Source of the DNA: Bradyrhizobium macuxiense
GTDB lineage: Bacteria > Pseudomonadota > Alphaproteobacteria > Rhizobiales > Xanthobacteraceae
Direction of reading: 5' to 3'
Assembly: GCF_007993935.1 (NCBI RefSeq)
Contig: NZ_VITY01000001.1
Coordinates: 124,001 to 188,000, forward strand
DNA length: 64,000 bases
Positions 28,290 to 36,495 of the stretch are shown one piece after another (the first letter of the stretch is position 1; each line of letters opens with the position of its first letter). The notes beneath the pieces were generated by a model. The model saw nothing but the letters and a program-made list of their open reading frames with translations. It had not been told where the DNA came from and made no database searches. Both the position numbers and the translations under genes were made by a program.

Positions 28290-30108
28290 AGCTTCCGCCG
28301 CGGCTGGGATCCTGGGTCGTCGAGGAGACGATGGTGGCGACGTCGCCGAACGTCGTCATCACGGGTGTGACGACCTTGTGCATGGCGGTCTTCGACACCA
28401 GCGTGTCGTGCAGCACGAGGTTGTCGATTCCCGTGGTGAGGAAGCAGCTGACCGCATCCTGCGGCGTCTCGATGATCGGCTCACCCTTGACGTTGAACGA
28501 GGTGTTGATCAGTACCGGCACGCCGGTCAGCGCCTCGAACTCCCTGAGCAGGCGATAGAGCATCGGGTTGGTTTCCTCGCGCACGCTCTGCACCCGCGCC
28601 GAGCCGTCGACATGCACGATCGCCGGGATCTTCTCGCGCCATTCCGGCCGTACCGGCTTTGCGATCAGCATGTAGGGCGAGTCCTCCTCGCCCTCGAAGA
28701 TCTCCTTCATGCGCTCGGCCAGCACGATCGGCGCGAACGGCCGGAACGCCTGGCGGTGCTTGACGCGGCTGTTGAGGATGTCCTTCATCTCGGCCTTGCG
28801 CGGATCTGCGATCAGGCTGCGGTTGCCGAGCGCGCGCGGACCGAATTCCGACGGTCCCTGAAACCAGCCGATCACACGCTGGTCGGCGAGCAGCTTTGCG
28901 GTGTCGCGGCAGATGTTGTCGCTGCGTTTGGCATCGACCTGGATGCGCACCAGGAAGCTCTGCAGCGCGGCCGCCACCTCGGCGTCGCTGTAGCGCCGGC
29001 CGACATAGGCATGGTCCATCACGAAGGAGCGGCGCTGCTTCAGAATCTCCAGCCAGCCGTAATAGGCGCAGCCGATCGCGATGCCGTCGTCGCCGGCGGC
29101 GGGCTGGATCCAGACGTTCTCGAAGCCGGCCTCGCGCGCGATCCGCCCGTTCGCTACACAGTTCAGCGCGACGCCGCCGGCGATGCAGAGGTTCTTCGCG
29201 CCGGTGCTCTCGCGCAGCCAGCGCGCCCGCGCCAGCAGCACGTTCTCGGTGTCGTCCTGCACCCGCCAGGCGATATCCTCCCAGTGCCGCATCGTCGGGC
29301 TTTTGTCCCAGCTGCCGCTGTCGAGCACGAAGGGCTGTTGGTTCTCGGCGCCCCAGAACGGCACGTGCAATCTGCCGTCCTTCATCTCGAGCAGATGGCC
29401 GACCTGCTCGTGGCGGCCATAGGGCGCGAGCCCCATCAGCTCGCCGCACTTGTTCCAGTCGCCGAACACATAGGTCGAGACCCGGCTGTAAAGCGCGCCG
29501 AGACCCGGCATGTTGTAGAACTCGTCCGACAACAGACCGCGCGCCGGCTCCATGAAGACCTTCTTCAGGCATTCGAGCCTGGTGTCGTCGAACCTGTAAT
29601 AGCTCTCGGACTCGCGGGCGAGCGGCGAGGCCCCATCCTGCGGATAGGACTCCATCGCGTCGGCCTGGTAATTGCCGACGCCGTCGACGATCATCACGAC
29701 GCCATCCTTGAACGGCGACACTGCGAACGCGCTGTAGGCATGCGCGAGGTGATGCGAGATCGACACCACCTTGTCGGATTTGGAACGAAACAGCGGATGC
29801 TTGATTGCCTCGTTGCGATCGGCGACCGGCAGGAAGCCCGGCATGTCCTGGTGGAGCATCCGCTCCTCCATCTCGGGCACCGGCAGGATGTAGCTGTTGC
29901 GCACCACGAGATCGACGTCGTCGAGCGTGATGCCCTCGGCCGACAGGCAGTAGTCGATGACTTCCTTGTAGAAGCCGGAGGCGTGCTTCTCGCGGGTGAT
30001 GCGCTCCTTGGAGATCGCGTAGGCGATCGCACCGTCACGCAGCAGGCAGGCGCTCACATCATGGTCGTAGACGTTGAGACCAAGGACGTAGGTGTGTTGT
30101 TTCGGCAT
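28288..30108 (-). CDS. NodU/CmcH-family O-carbamoyltransferase
   Basis: 606-aa enzyme with an N-terminal Kae1-like half (VLGLNVYDHDVSACLLRDGA; metal-site motif SHHLAHAYSAF near 120; IAGGVALNCVANG) and a C-terminal carbamoyltransferase half (EFGPRALGNRSLIADP; VLINTSFNVKGEPI). The family transfers carbamoyl from carbamoyl phosphate to a hydroxyl on a sugar or secondary metabolite. No nodulation or biosynthetic genes lie nearby; the convergent neighbour is the OpgC-like acyltransferase. The acceptor is unknown, and NodU identity is not claimed. ATG 30108 is used; GTG 30114 is possible. Confidence 0.88.
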   Translation of the reverse strand: MPKQHTYVLGLNVYDHDVSACLLRDGAIAYAISKERITREKHASGFYKEVIDYCLSAEGITLDDVDLVVRNSYILPVPEMEERMLHQDMPGFLPVADRNEAIKHPLFRSKSDKVVSISHHLAHAYSAFAVSPFKDGVVMIVDGVGNYQADAMESYPQDGASPLARESESYYRFDDTRLECLKKVFMEPARGLLSDEFYNMPGLGALYSRVSTYVFGDWNKCGELMGLAPYGRHEQVGHLLEMKDGRLHVPFWGAENQQPFVLDSGSWDKSPTMRHWEDIAWRVQDDTENVLLARARWLRESTGAKNLCIAGGVALNCVANGRIAREAGFENVWIQPAAGDDGIAIGCAYYGWLEILKQRRSFVMDHAYVGRRYSDAEVAAALQSFLVRIQVDAKRSDNICRDTAKLLADQRVIGWFQGPSEFGPRALGNRSLIADPRKAEMKDILNSRVKHRQAFRPFAPIVLAERMKEIFEGEEDSPYMLIAKPVRPEWREKIPAIVHVDGSARVQSVREETNPMLYRLLREFEALTGVPVLINTSFNVKGEPIIETPQDAVSCFLTTGIDNLVLHDTLVSKTAMHKVVTPVMTTFGDVATIVSSTTQDPSRGGS

Positions 30109-30114
30109 GGGCAC

Positions 30115-30505
30115 TCTTCAGGGAGGAGTCTCAACGCTCAGAGAACATGATCGTGTCGACTTCAAGTTCTCGACGGCACTTTCCGCGCATCGCAAATCTC
30201 TGCTTCTGCGATGCACAAATCAAATCGGCGCCAAGTCGATGCCAAGTCGATGCCAAGTCGACGCAATGCAAGATGAACAGAATGAACGGCGGATGAACGA
30301 CAAGATGAGCGCAGCAACCACGTCGTCCTATGCAGGCGGGACTGTAACTTGACCTTACCTGTTTGTCTCAATAGAGTCGTTAAGCTCGCAAGAACCTTAG
30401 TGAAAATATTGTCTTAGCATGCTCGAACCGAATACCGGTCTCGCGCGTCTAAGCGAGACAGCCAGCATCAGTTCAGATGTTTGGAAGTGACTGGAGATCT
30501 TCAGA
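30115..30505. other. 391-bp intergenic region with a leader hairpin and an 11-bp tandem repeat
   Basis: No gene is evident. GCATCGCA/TGCGATGC (30187-30214) forms an 8-bp stem. Three head-to-tail copies of CCAAGTCGATG (third CCAAGTCGACG) fill 30231-30263. The region must hold promoters for the carbamoyltransferase (minus) and the Gly/Tyr-rich protein (plus). Confidence 0.5.
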
Positions 30506-30772
30506 ATGACTAAACGCTACAATATCCTGACTCGTTGCCTTGCAGCAGTCGCTTTGTTGTTCGTCTATGTCGCAAGCACCTCTGCCATCCTGGTCGGCGC
30601 CACCACGTCTTCCGCGCAAGCTTACTGGCGCGGCGGCGGACGCGGCTATGGCTATCGCGGCGGCTGGGGTCGCGGCCGCGGATGGGGCTATGGCCGCGGC
30701 TATGGCTACGGCGGTTATGTCGGTCCCCGTTGCTGGTGGACCCCGCGTGGTGTTCGCGTTTGCCGGTGGTAA
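30506..30772 (+). CDS. Gly/Tyr/Arg-rich small exported protein
   Basis: 88-aa protein: signal peptide (about 1-39, ending SSAQA), then a repetitive GRGYGYRGG-type tract and a short terminus RCWWTPRGVRVCRW with two cysteines. Gly/Tyr-rich secreted proteins of this kind are common in bradyrhizobia, without a known function. GGAG sits about 10 nt before the ATG and a strong terminator follows, so it is a stand-alone gene. Confidence 0.75.
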   Translation: MTKRYNILTRCLAAVALLFVYVASTSAILVGATTSSAQAYWRGGGRGYGYRGGWGRGRGWGYGRGYGYGGYVGPRCWWTPRGVRVCRW

Positions 30773-30810
30773 CAACCACCCGGCCGACACAAGCGATATT
30801 GAAGACATCG

Positions 30811-30848
30811 ATCAGGTGCGTCGATTTCGGCGCACCTGATTTTCTTTT
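30811..30848 (+). terminator. Factor-independent terminator
   Basis: Perfect 10-bp stem ATCAGGTGCG/CGCACCTGAT with a 10-nt loop is followed by TTTCTTTT, 38 bp after the Gly/Tyr-rich gene. Confidence 0.9.
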
Positions 30849-30861
30849 GGGGCATTGTCTC

Positions 30862-30896
30862 TTGGGACTTGGCTCGATCTTTTGGGACTTGGCTCG
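30862..30896. repeat. 15-bp direct repeat
   Basis: TTGGGACTTGGCTCG occurs at 30862-30876 and 30882-30896, a 20-bp period. No gene is associated; the 30849-31144 gap otherwise holds only the minus-strand terminator at 30922. Confidence 0.7.
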
Positions 30897-30921
30897 CGGA
30901 CGCGCGCAGCAATCTGTGGCG

Positions 30922-30953
30922 CAAGAAAGAGCCCCGGGAGACGCCGGGGCTCT
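30922..30953 (-). terminator. Minus-strand terminator downstream of the cyclase gene
   Basis: Perfect 10-bp stem AGAGCCCCGG/CCGGGGCTCT with a 6-nt loop is followed on the minus strand by TTCTT. It lies about 190 bp beyond the cyclase stop and probably ends that transcript. Confidence 0.65.
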
Positions 30954-31144
30954 AGTCACGGGAGAGAACGCTTCGGAAAATCGGGACGCGTGGAGAAGCC
31001 GGCGGCCCGATCACCCAATGCATCTACTGCGTGCATGAGAGCAGATTCGGCCCCCTCAGGCTGTAGCCGTGCCGCAACAACCTGCAGTAATGAACAGCCT
31101 GTCCACCGGTTCCCTCGCCGGCCGAAAACCGCCTGAGCCATGCG

Positions 31145-31921
31145 CTAACCGTCGAGGATGGCAACCGCCCTCGTCCACCCCGCCGACGCGCGCTCGATCT
31201 TCACCGGGAAGCACGACACCATGAATCCGGTCGACGGCAGCAGCTCGAGATTGTGCAGCTTCTCGATGTGGCAATAACCGATGTGCCGCCCGGCCTTGTG
31301 GCCTTCCCAGATCAGGCTGGCGTCCCTGGTCTCGGCATATTTCTTCGCGGTGAAGACGAACGGCGCATCCCAGCTCCAGCCGTCGATGCCGGTCAGCCGC
31401 ACGCCGCGCTCGAGCAGATACATCGTCGCCTCATAGCCCATGCCGCAGCCCGAATTGACGTAGTCGGGCTGGCCGTATTTCGCGCCGGCACTGGTGTTGA
31501 CGACGACGATCTCGAGCGGCGACAGCGTATGCCCGATCCGCTTCAGCTCGGCTTCGACATCGCCGGCGGTCGCAACGTAGCCGTCGGGCAGATGCCGGAA
31601 GTCGAGCTTCACGCCCGGCTGGAAGCACCATTCCAGCGGCACCTCGTCGATGGTCCATGATCGCTCGCCGCGGTTCATGGTCGGATGGAAATGCCAGGGC
31701 GCATCGAGATGCGTGCCGTTATGCGTCGAGAGCGACACCTGCTCGACGGCCCAGCCCTGCCCGTCGGGCAGATCCGCAGCCTTCAACCCATCGAAGAACT
31801 GCAGCATGCGCGGCAGCCCCTGCTGATGGTCGATGTACTGGATGGTCGGGTGGTTGCCGGGCGGATCGGCCGGAACATCGTTCTGCAGGGGAACGGAGAT
31901 ATCGATCAGTCTGCGCGCCAT
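31145..31921 (-). CDS. Cyclase-family (kynurenine formamidase-like) hydrolase
   Basis: 258-aa metal-dependent hydrolase of the cyclase/KynB superfamily. The metal-binding HxGTHxDxPxH signature reads HNGTHLDAPWHF near residue 70, and the C-terminal active-site region is GRHIGYCHIEKLHNLELLP. Family members hydrolyse N-formylkynurenine, isatin or related amides; no tryptophan-pathway genes are near, so the substrate is open. Start ATG 31921 (MARRLIDISVPL) gives the usual length. Confidence 0.86.
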   Translation of the reverse strand: MARRLIDISVPLQNDVPADPPGNHPTIQYIDHQQGLPRMLQFFDGLKAADLPDGQGWAVEQVSLSTHNGTHLDAPWHFHPTMNRGERSWTIDEVPLEWCFQPGVKLDFRHLPDGYVATAGDVEAELKRIGHTLSPLEIVVVNTSAGAKYGQPDYVNSGCGMGYEATMYLLERGVRLTGIDGWSWDAPFVFTAKKYAETRDASLIWEGHKAGRHIGYCHIEKLHNLELLPSTGFMVSCFPVKIERASAGWTRAVAILDG

Positions 31922-32052
31922 GGTGCGTCCTCGCGGATTGGTCTTGTCAGGCTCGACTACCCTGCCAGCCCGCGCGCGTGATCGGCAAGCCACATCCGCT
32001 CGGGATCGCAGCACATGATCTCGGGACTGGACTGCGGCAAGGCGGCGCAACG

Positions 32053-32161
32053 TTGAACCTATTTCCCGCCGGGGCGACCCATGGGCACTGGGGATTTCAG
32101 GGCCCAGTATTCGACGGCGCCGTCTGGACGAAGATATTCCGTCCGGGCGGCGTTGTTGCAT
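32053..32161 (+). ncRNA. Structured leader element, copy A (upstream of the DUF5076 gene)
   Basis: Core 32088-32161 begins CTGGGGATTTCAGGGCCCAG, a CTGGG/CCCAG hairpin, followed by GACGGCGCCGTC and the GACGAAGATATTCCGTC hairpin. A copy with the same order lies at 37640-37715. In both, TTGAAC begins exactly 35 nt upstream of the core (32053 here), as expected of a -35 box if RNA starts at the core; no convincing -10 is seen. Here the core heads a 161-nt leader of the DUF5076 gene. The 31922-32052 sequence holds the cyclase 5' region only. RNA status is inferred. Confidence 0.55.
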
Positions 32162-32248
32162 CAGGCGAGACAATTTCCAATCTGGGGCTTCCGTACTGGA
32201 CGAGCTCGGGGCTTACCCAAGGCGGGTCGTCAATCTGGGGGACTACAA

Positions 32249-32551
32249 ATGAAGGAAATGTCAATTCCGGCGGCGGCGCTACGAGACCCAGAATCGGTCG
32301 AGATGCTTCGGGTCTGGATCGCGGAGAAGAGTCTTTGGTGCTCGATCAAGGTCGGGATGTATCGTGAGGCGATGAACGCTTCCGAAGAAACGGCATGGGG
32401 AACTATCCTGGCGGACGCAACGCGGCACATCGCCGACGCGCTCGCCAAAGAATACGAGGCAGATGCCTCCAACACGATCCAGCGAATCCGGCAGGCGTTC
32501 CTAGACGAGCTTGCCGATCCAACTTCCAAAGTATCTGGCGACTTCGCCTAA
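32249..32551 (+). CDS. DUF5076 family protein
   Basis: 100-aa protein beginning MKEMSIPAAALRDPESVEML with a WIAEKSLWCSIKVGMYREA segment and an acidic-helical end, resembling DUF5076, a family of unknown function in Bradyrhizobium and relatives. Start ATG 32249 has GGGGGA about 8 nt upstream; the open frame reaching to 32081 is leader. The gene lies directly downstream of structured element A and upstream of the opposing tRNA-Pro. Confidence 0.75.
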   Translation: MKEMSIPAAALRDPESVEMLRVWIAEKSLWCSIKVGMYREAMNASEETAWGTILADATRHIADALAKEYEADASNTIQRIRQAFLDELADPTSKVSGDFA

Positions 32552-32612
32552 CCCGGCGATGCCTGTCGTCGGGGATACCCCGCGTGGCGATTGCGGCTGG
32601 CGTGCGATGGGA

Positions 32613-32689
32613 TGGTCGGGGCAGCTGGATTCGAACCAACGACCTGCAGTACCCAAAACTGCCGCGCTACCAGGCTGCGCTATACCCCG
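32613..32689 (-). tRNA. tRNA-Pro (anticodon TGG)
   Basis: 77-nt cloverleaf including encoded CCA: acceptor CGGGGTA/TGCCCCG, D-arm with AGCCTGGTAGCGC, anticodon loop TTTGGGT in stem GCAGT/ACTGC, T-arm with TTCGAAT. The anticodon TGG reads CCA-type Pro codons. No integrase or att duplication lies next to it. Confidence 0.96.
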
Positions 32690-32805
32690 ACATTTCCGAG
32701 AAGCCCCGTGGATACACGCTTCAGCCAGCGCCAGCAAGGCACCGGTGCGGGGCTTCCAGCGGCGAAATCGGCAACGGTTTCTGTCCCGAAATCGCGTCAA
32801 AAAAC

Positions 32806-33285
32806 CTAGTGGCCGCCGAACAGCGGGTGGCCGACCCGGTCGCCGGGCTGGATGCCGTATTTCTGCGCGGTCCCGGCAATCACCTCGAGGACGCCCTTGG
32901 CGAGCCCCCGCGACGGGATGATCTTGGTCGACAGCGGTTCGGTGTTCTCGGCGATCCGCAGGATGCGCCCGTCGGCGCGGATGAAGATCATGTCGAGCGA
33001 GATGTAAGTGTTCTTCATCCACATCGACACTTCCTGTTCCGGCGTGAAGTCGAACAGCATGCCTTTGCCGTCCGCGAGCTCCTTCCGGTACATCAGGCCG
33101 GTCTCCTTCTCCTGCTCGGTGGTCGCCATTTCGACGGAGAAGACGTGCACGCCTGATTTGGTGACGATCTCGAGCGGCTGGACGCTGGCGGCCTGCGCGG
33201 CCGTGGCCAGCAGCGCGCCGAACATCATGACGAGGGAGGCCACCAGCCACGGGCGAAGCCGCCCAACCATGCGATCGAAATTCAT
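32806..33285 (-). CDS. DUF192 exported protein
   Basis: 159-aa protein with a signal peptide (WLVASLVMMFGALLATAAQA) and a DUF192 domain: GLMYRKELADGKGMLFDF, VSMWMKNTYISLDMIFI and ILRIAENTEP are the family blocks. The fold is beta-barrel-like and the function unknown. ATG 33285 is chosen over an in-frame TTG at 33291. It lies downstream of the cold-shock gene and upstream of tRNA-Pro, a synteny I expect to be conserved. Confidence 0.88.
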   Translation of the reverse strand: MNFDRMVGRLRPWLVASLVMMFGALLATAAQAASVQPLEIVTKSGVHVFSVEMATTEQEKETGLMYRKELADGKGMLFDFTPEQEVSMWMKNTYISLDMIFIRADGRILRIAENTEPLSTKIIPSRGLAKGVLEVIAGTAQKYGIQPGDRVGHPLFGGH

Positions 33286-33411
33286 CGACAAATACTCACA
33301 CCGGGGAAGATTTTCCGGCGGACCCTAACCCGATGATTGCGGCAAATGCCAGAGCCCTGCAGGCTCGCCGCCGGCTCACGTTTCCGTCAGGGCGGATGAC
33401 CGTTGTATTGG

Positions 33412-33456
33412 GCATGATCCTTTCGGAAAACCGCTCGGTACTTTTCCGGATCATGC
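33412..33456. repeat. AGCATG palindromic repeat, copy 2
   Basis: GCATGATCC/GGATCATGC arms enclose the TTTCGGAAAACCG...ACTTTTCCG unit. It ends 3 bp past the stop codon of the cold-shock gene on its 3' side. Confidence 0.8.
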
Positions 33457-33459
33457 CTT

Positions 33460-34122
33460 TTAGTGCGACGACAGTGCCGACGGACCGGTCTCCGGATGGA
33501 TCTCGGCGGCCATCATGCCCTTGGAGCCGGGCCCGAACCGCACCAGCACATATTGGCCGGGGCGCAGCTCGGTCATGCCGAAGCGGCGCAGCGTCTCCAT
33601 GTGCACGAAGATGTCGGGCGTGCCCTCGCCGCAGGTCACGAAGCCGAAGCCGCGCAGCCGGTTGAACCACTTGACCTGTGCACGCTCGAGCCCGCTGGTT
33701 GCGGTCACCGTGACATGGGTTCGCGGCGGCAGCATCTGCGCCGGATGGATCGCGGTCGACTCGTCCATCGAGACGATGCGGAAGGCCTGATAGCCTTTCG
33801 CGCGCTGCACGCATTCGACGACGAGGCGCGCACCTTCATAGGCGGTCTGATAGCCGTCGCGCCGCAGCACCGTCACATGCAGCAGGATGTCGGGCCAGCC
33901 ATTGTCGGGGACGATGAAGCCGTATCCCTTCGAGGCGTCGAACCATTTGATGACGCCGGAGACTTCGACGAGGTTGGCCGCGGCGTCGCCGAGACCGGAG
34001 AAGGCATCCATCGCCGGATCGCGCGGCCCGCTGCCGTACTCGCCCTGTCCAATCCTGCTTTGCCCAACTCCGCCGATCGGCGGTCCGCCGAGCTTCTTGG
34101 ACTCAAATCCGTCCGACCCCAT
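33460..34122 (-). CDS. Double cold-shock-domain protein
   Basis: 220-aa protein with two cold-shock domains. The first (about 55-125) has SGVIKWFDASKGYGFIVPD and DILLHV; the second (about 145-210) has QVKWFNRLRGFGFV and DIFVHM, the RNP1/RNP2 nucleic-acid-binding motifs. Tandem-CSD proteins are common in Rhizobiales and act as RNA chaperones or single-strand binders. The N-terminal 50 residues are low-complexity. ATG 34122 is used; GTG 34137 is possible. Confidence 0.9.
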   Translation of the reverse strand: MGSDGFESKKLGGPPIGGVGQSRIGQGEYGSGPRDPAMDAFSGLGDAAANLVEVSGVIKWFDASKGYGFIVPDNGWPDILLHVTVLRRDGYQTAYEGARLVVECVQRAKGYQAFRIVSMDESTAIHPAQMLPPRTHVTVTATSGLERAQVKWFNRLRGFGFVTCGEGTPDIFVHMETLRRFGMTELRPGQYVLVRFGPGSKGMMAAEIHPETGPSALSSH

Positions 34123-34321
34123 GACCCCGGACCCCACACATCAAATGCAGAGCGCCGACGTTGCGGCGCACCCTGTACACGCTGCTTTCCATGACCGACT
34201 CATTTGGACGCTGCGCGAATCTCTCAACCAAAAGATAACACTCCCGCTTGCCGGGCATAGCTAAAAAACGATTCTTGCGGGAACTATGAACAGGCTTGCA
34301 CAGCCGCGAATCAATCGGGCG

Positions 34322-35083
34322 TCAGTTGCCGACGAAAGGACCAAGCGTGTCGCCGATGTCGTGACGGATCACCAGGTCGGCGATGTCGTCCTGATCGGTC
34401 GGCTCGTTGTTGATGATCACGAGCCGCGCGCCGCGCTCCTTGGCCATCATCGGAAAGCCGGCGGCGGGCCACACCACCAGCGAAGAGCCGATCGCCAGCA
34501 GCAGGTCGCAATGACCCACGAGTTCCGTCGCGCGGTGCATCGCATCCTCGGGCATCGACTGCCCGAACGAGATCGTCGCGGTCTTCACCGGATCACCGCA
34601 CTCGGCGCAGTCGGGCGCACCACCGGCCTTGTCGAACTGCAGCTTCACCCACGAAAGGTCGTAGGCCTTGCTGCAACCGATGCAGCGGGCGTAGGTGGTG
34701 TTGCCGTGCAGCTCGATGACGTCATCGGCCTTGAAGCCCGACGCCTGATGCAGATTGTCGATATTCTGGGTGATGATGCCGGGAATCTTGCCTGCCCGGT
34801 ACAGCGACGCCAGCGCGCGATGCCCGCGCCCCGGCTTGGCAGCGGCAAATGTCGGTTCCATCGCGAAGCGGCGGCGCCACGACTCGTCGCGCACCTCCTG
34901 ACTGGCGACGAACTCGTCGAACGGGATCGGGCGGTTGCGGGTCCACAGCCCGCCGGGCGAGCGGAAGTCGGGAATGCCGCACTCGGTGGAAATGCCCGCC
35001 CCGGTGAAAGGCACGATCGACGATGCCTCGGCAATCATGTTGCCGAGCTGCTCGACACCGTTGCGCAAGTCTTTTGCAATCAC
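34322..35083 (-). CDS. cobB: Sirtuin-family NAD-dependent protein deacylase
   Basis: 253-aa Sir2 protein. NAD site: PFTGAGISTECGIPDFR and TQNIDNLHQ; catalytic His in IELHGNTTYARC; zinc Cys pairs in ARCIGCSKAY and DCAECGD; GSSLVVWPAAGFP completes the Rossmann fold. It removes acyl groups from lysines, for example on acyl-CoA synthetases. The start is GTG 35083; ATG 35038 would truncate to 238 aa but keep all motifs. Confidence 0.92.
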   Translation of the reverse strand: MIAKDLRNGVEQLGNMIAEASSIVPFTGAGISTECGIPDFRSPGGLWTRNRPIPFDEFVASQEVRDESWRRRFAMEPTFAAAKPGRGHRALASLYRAGKIPGIITQNIDNLHQASGFKADDVIELHGNTTYARCIGCSKAYDLSWVKLQFDKAGGAPDCAECGDPVKTATISFGQSMPEDAMHRATELVGHCDLLLAIGSSLVVWPAAGFPMMAKERGARLVIINNEPTDQDDIADLVIRHDIGDTLGPFVGN

Positions 35084-35251
35084 TGAAGACGATCCGGTTG
35101 ACCGCCGCGACTATAGCACGGCCGGACCGATTGCGAGCTCGACCCTGCCGCCCCAGCATCATCACATTCCTGCACGGCCTGCTCCGCATTGACGCCCAAT
35201 TCACCGATGCCAATGCGCGCGGGGATAGGACCACCATGACGAGGATGGGCA

Positions 35252-35413
35252 ATGACGGATCTGGAAGAGCGCGTCGCGCGCGAGCGCGAGGAGATCGTCG
35301 CGCGCATCGCCAGCTTCAGGGCGACGCAGCGGAAGTTCGAGCGCGATCGCCAGGAGTATTACGACAACACGCTCGGCAACGTCTGGAGCGGATTTCAGCG
35401 CAAGAGCGCTTGA
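35252..35413 (+). CDS. 53-aa coiled-coil-like hypothetical protein
   Basis: Starts MTDLEERVAREREEIVARIA and ends WSGFQRKSA: a charged, helical, cytoplasmic protein without recognisable family. GAGGATGGG precedes the ATG and codon use matches the surrounding genes, supporting a real short gene. Confidence 0.6.
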   Translation: MTDLEERVAREREEIVARIASFRATQRKFERDRQEYYDNTLGNVWSGFQRKSA

Positions 35414-35460
35414 TGTCGTCCACGCGCGCATCCCCGCGCTATCGCATCATGACGCACGAA

Positions 35461-35491
35461 TGAGAAAGCCCGGAGCGCTGTGCTCCGGGCT
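35461..35491 (-). terminator. Terminator after the Tyr/Gly-rich gene
   Basis: Perfect 10-bp stem AGCCCGGAGC/GCTCCGGGCT with a 5-nt loop is followed on the minus strand by TTCTCA. It starts 9 bp beyond the stop of the gene ending at 35500. Confidence 0.8.
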
Positions 35492-35499
35492 CGTCGCCG

Positions 35500-35769
35500 T
35501 TACCAATAGTGGCGATAGTAGTGGTGCCGGTAATACGGGCGATAGTAGGCGTAACCGTCGTCGTAGTAGCCGTAGCGCGGGCCATAATAACCGTAGCCAG
35601 GCCCGTAATAGCGTGGGCCGTAATACGCACCAGCCGCGCCCGCGGCGAGCGCGCCGGCAGCCAGACCGAACGCCAGGCCAGGTCCGATATGACGCGCCTG
35701 CGCCGGCGCGCTGACCATCGTTGCGCCAACCGTCGCAACTGTCGCCAAAACTGCCAATGTCCTTTTCAT
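35500..35769 (-). CDS. Tyr/Gly/His-rich small exported protein
   Basis: 89-aa protein with a signal peptide (MKRTLAVLATVATVGATMVS, cleavage after APAQA), a short Gly/Ala hydrophobic stretch (about 30-47, possibly a glycine-zipper) and a tail of YYGPRYGYY-like repeats ending HHYYRHYW. A perfect GGAGG site precedes the ATG and a terminator follows. Function unknown; such proteins are usually envelope-associated. Confidence 0.78.
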   Translation of the reverse strand: MKRTLAVLATVATVGATMVSAPAQARHIGPGLAFGLAAGALAAGAAGAYYGPRYYGPGYGYYGPRYGYYDDGYAYYRPYYRHHYYRHYW

Positions 35770-35941
35770 GCGCAACCTCCTCACGTGGTTATGCGCACCA
35801 ACGCGGGCACAATGGGATGGTTGCAGCAAAACGCCTGTTCCGGTTCCCCAGCCATGCGATAGCGCAAAGCTACCATCGGATAGCGCCGGAACAAAAACAC
35901 AACCTCCGTGATTAACTGTGATGTGAGCGAGGTTGGCATCG

Positions 35942-36043
35942 ATGCCGGCGTGGATGGAACTGCTGCTGAATGTGATGGGTTTTGCCGGCTTTATCGGCAT
36001 CGCGATGTATCACAAGCACCCGAACGGGAAGCTGCCGGACTAA
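35942..36043 (+). CDS. 33-aa single-pass membrane microprotein
   Basis: MPAWMELLLNVMGFAGFIGI followed by AMYHKHPNGKLPD: one hydrophobic helix with a short basic cytoplasmic tail. GAGG lies about 11 nt upstream. It resembles other bacterial membrane microproteins in layout; no family recognised. Confidence 0.5.
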   Translation: MPAWMELLLNVMGFAGFIGIAMYHKHPNGKLPD

Positions 36044-36074
36044 GCGCCGGCATTGCCCGGGAGTTTGCTGCGCC

Positions 36075-36251
36075 TCAGTTTGCCTTGCGTGCCGTGCGGA
36101 CCAGCCGGTCCGCCTTCACGAGTACCTTGCTGCTCTCCGGCTGCGGCCGAAGCCAGAAGCTGATCACCACAAAGGCGGAACAGAACAGCAAGCCCACCAC
36201 CATCACACGTCGGTGGGTCGGTCTGTCAGCGCTGTGGAACGACGGCATCAT
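36075..36251 (-). CDS. 58-aa single-pass membrane protein
   Basis: A basic N-terminal stretch (SADRPTHRR), one membrane helix (VMVVGLLFCSAFVVISFWL) and a Lys/Arg-rich tail. ATG 36251 has a CAGGTG site upstream; ATG 36248 is equally possible. I do not recognise it. The 36252-36495 gap holds a TGTGGAATCCACA palindrome at 36382 and no gene. Confidence 0.5.
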   Translation of the reverse strand: MMPSFHSADRPTHRRVMVVGLLFCSAFVVISFWLRPQPESSKVLVKADRLVRTARKAN

Positions 36252-36495
36252 GGCTGTCACCTGCAACTATCCCTAGCGCAATCGCAGGTGGTGGCAACGC
36301 AATGCCACTCTTAACCTAACTCGGTAGGGTTAGCGATGGCCCGGTATGGCGCCGGCGGGAATGCCCTGATCGCCGGCTGCTTGTGGAATCCACAGCATAT
36401 CCCGCGCTTGTCCGCAGCAAATTCACAGGGGCCGTAAGCCCGTTTCCTCAATAGACTCCGGCTCTTGCCGCGCACCCGTCCACAGCCCGCCGCGA

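Noticed and set aside
28288..30108. True nodulation gene nodU
   Set aside because: The family fits, but no nod genes are near and the acceptor cannot be inferred; only carbamoyltransferase is claimed.
30231..30263. CRISPR array
   Set aside because: Three adjacent 11-bp units without spacers are a simple tandem repeat; no cas genes are present.
30956..31141. 61-codon minus-strand frame just after the cyclase gene
   Set aside because: No ribosome site and no family-like content; the terminator beyond it is better explained as the end of the cyclase transcript.
36382..36394. TGTGGAATCCACA palindrome as a DnaA box or origin signal
   Set aside because: A single site, not a match to the TTATNCACA consensus, and no cluster of boxes or origin-type genes nearby.
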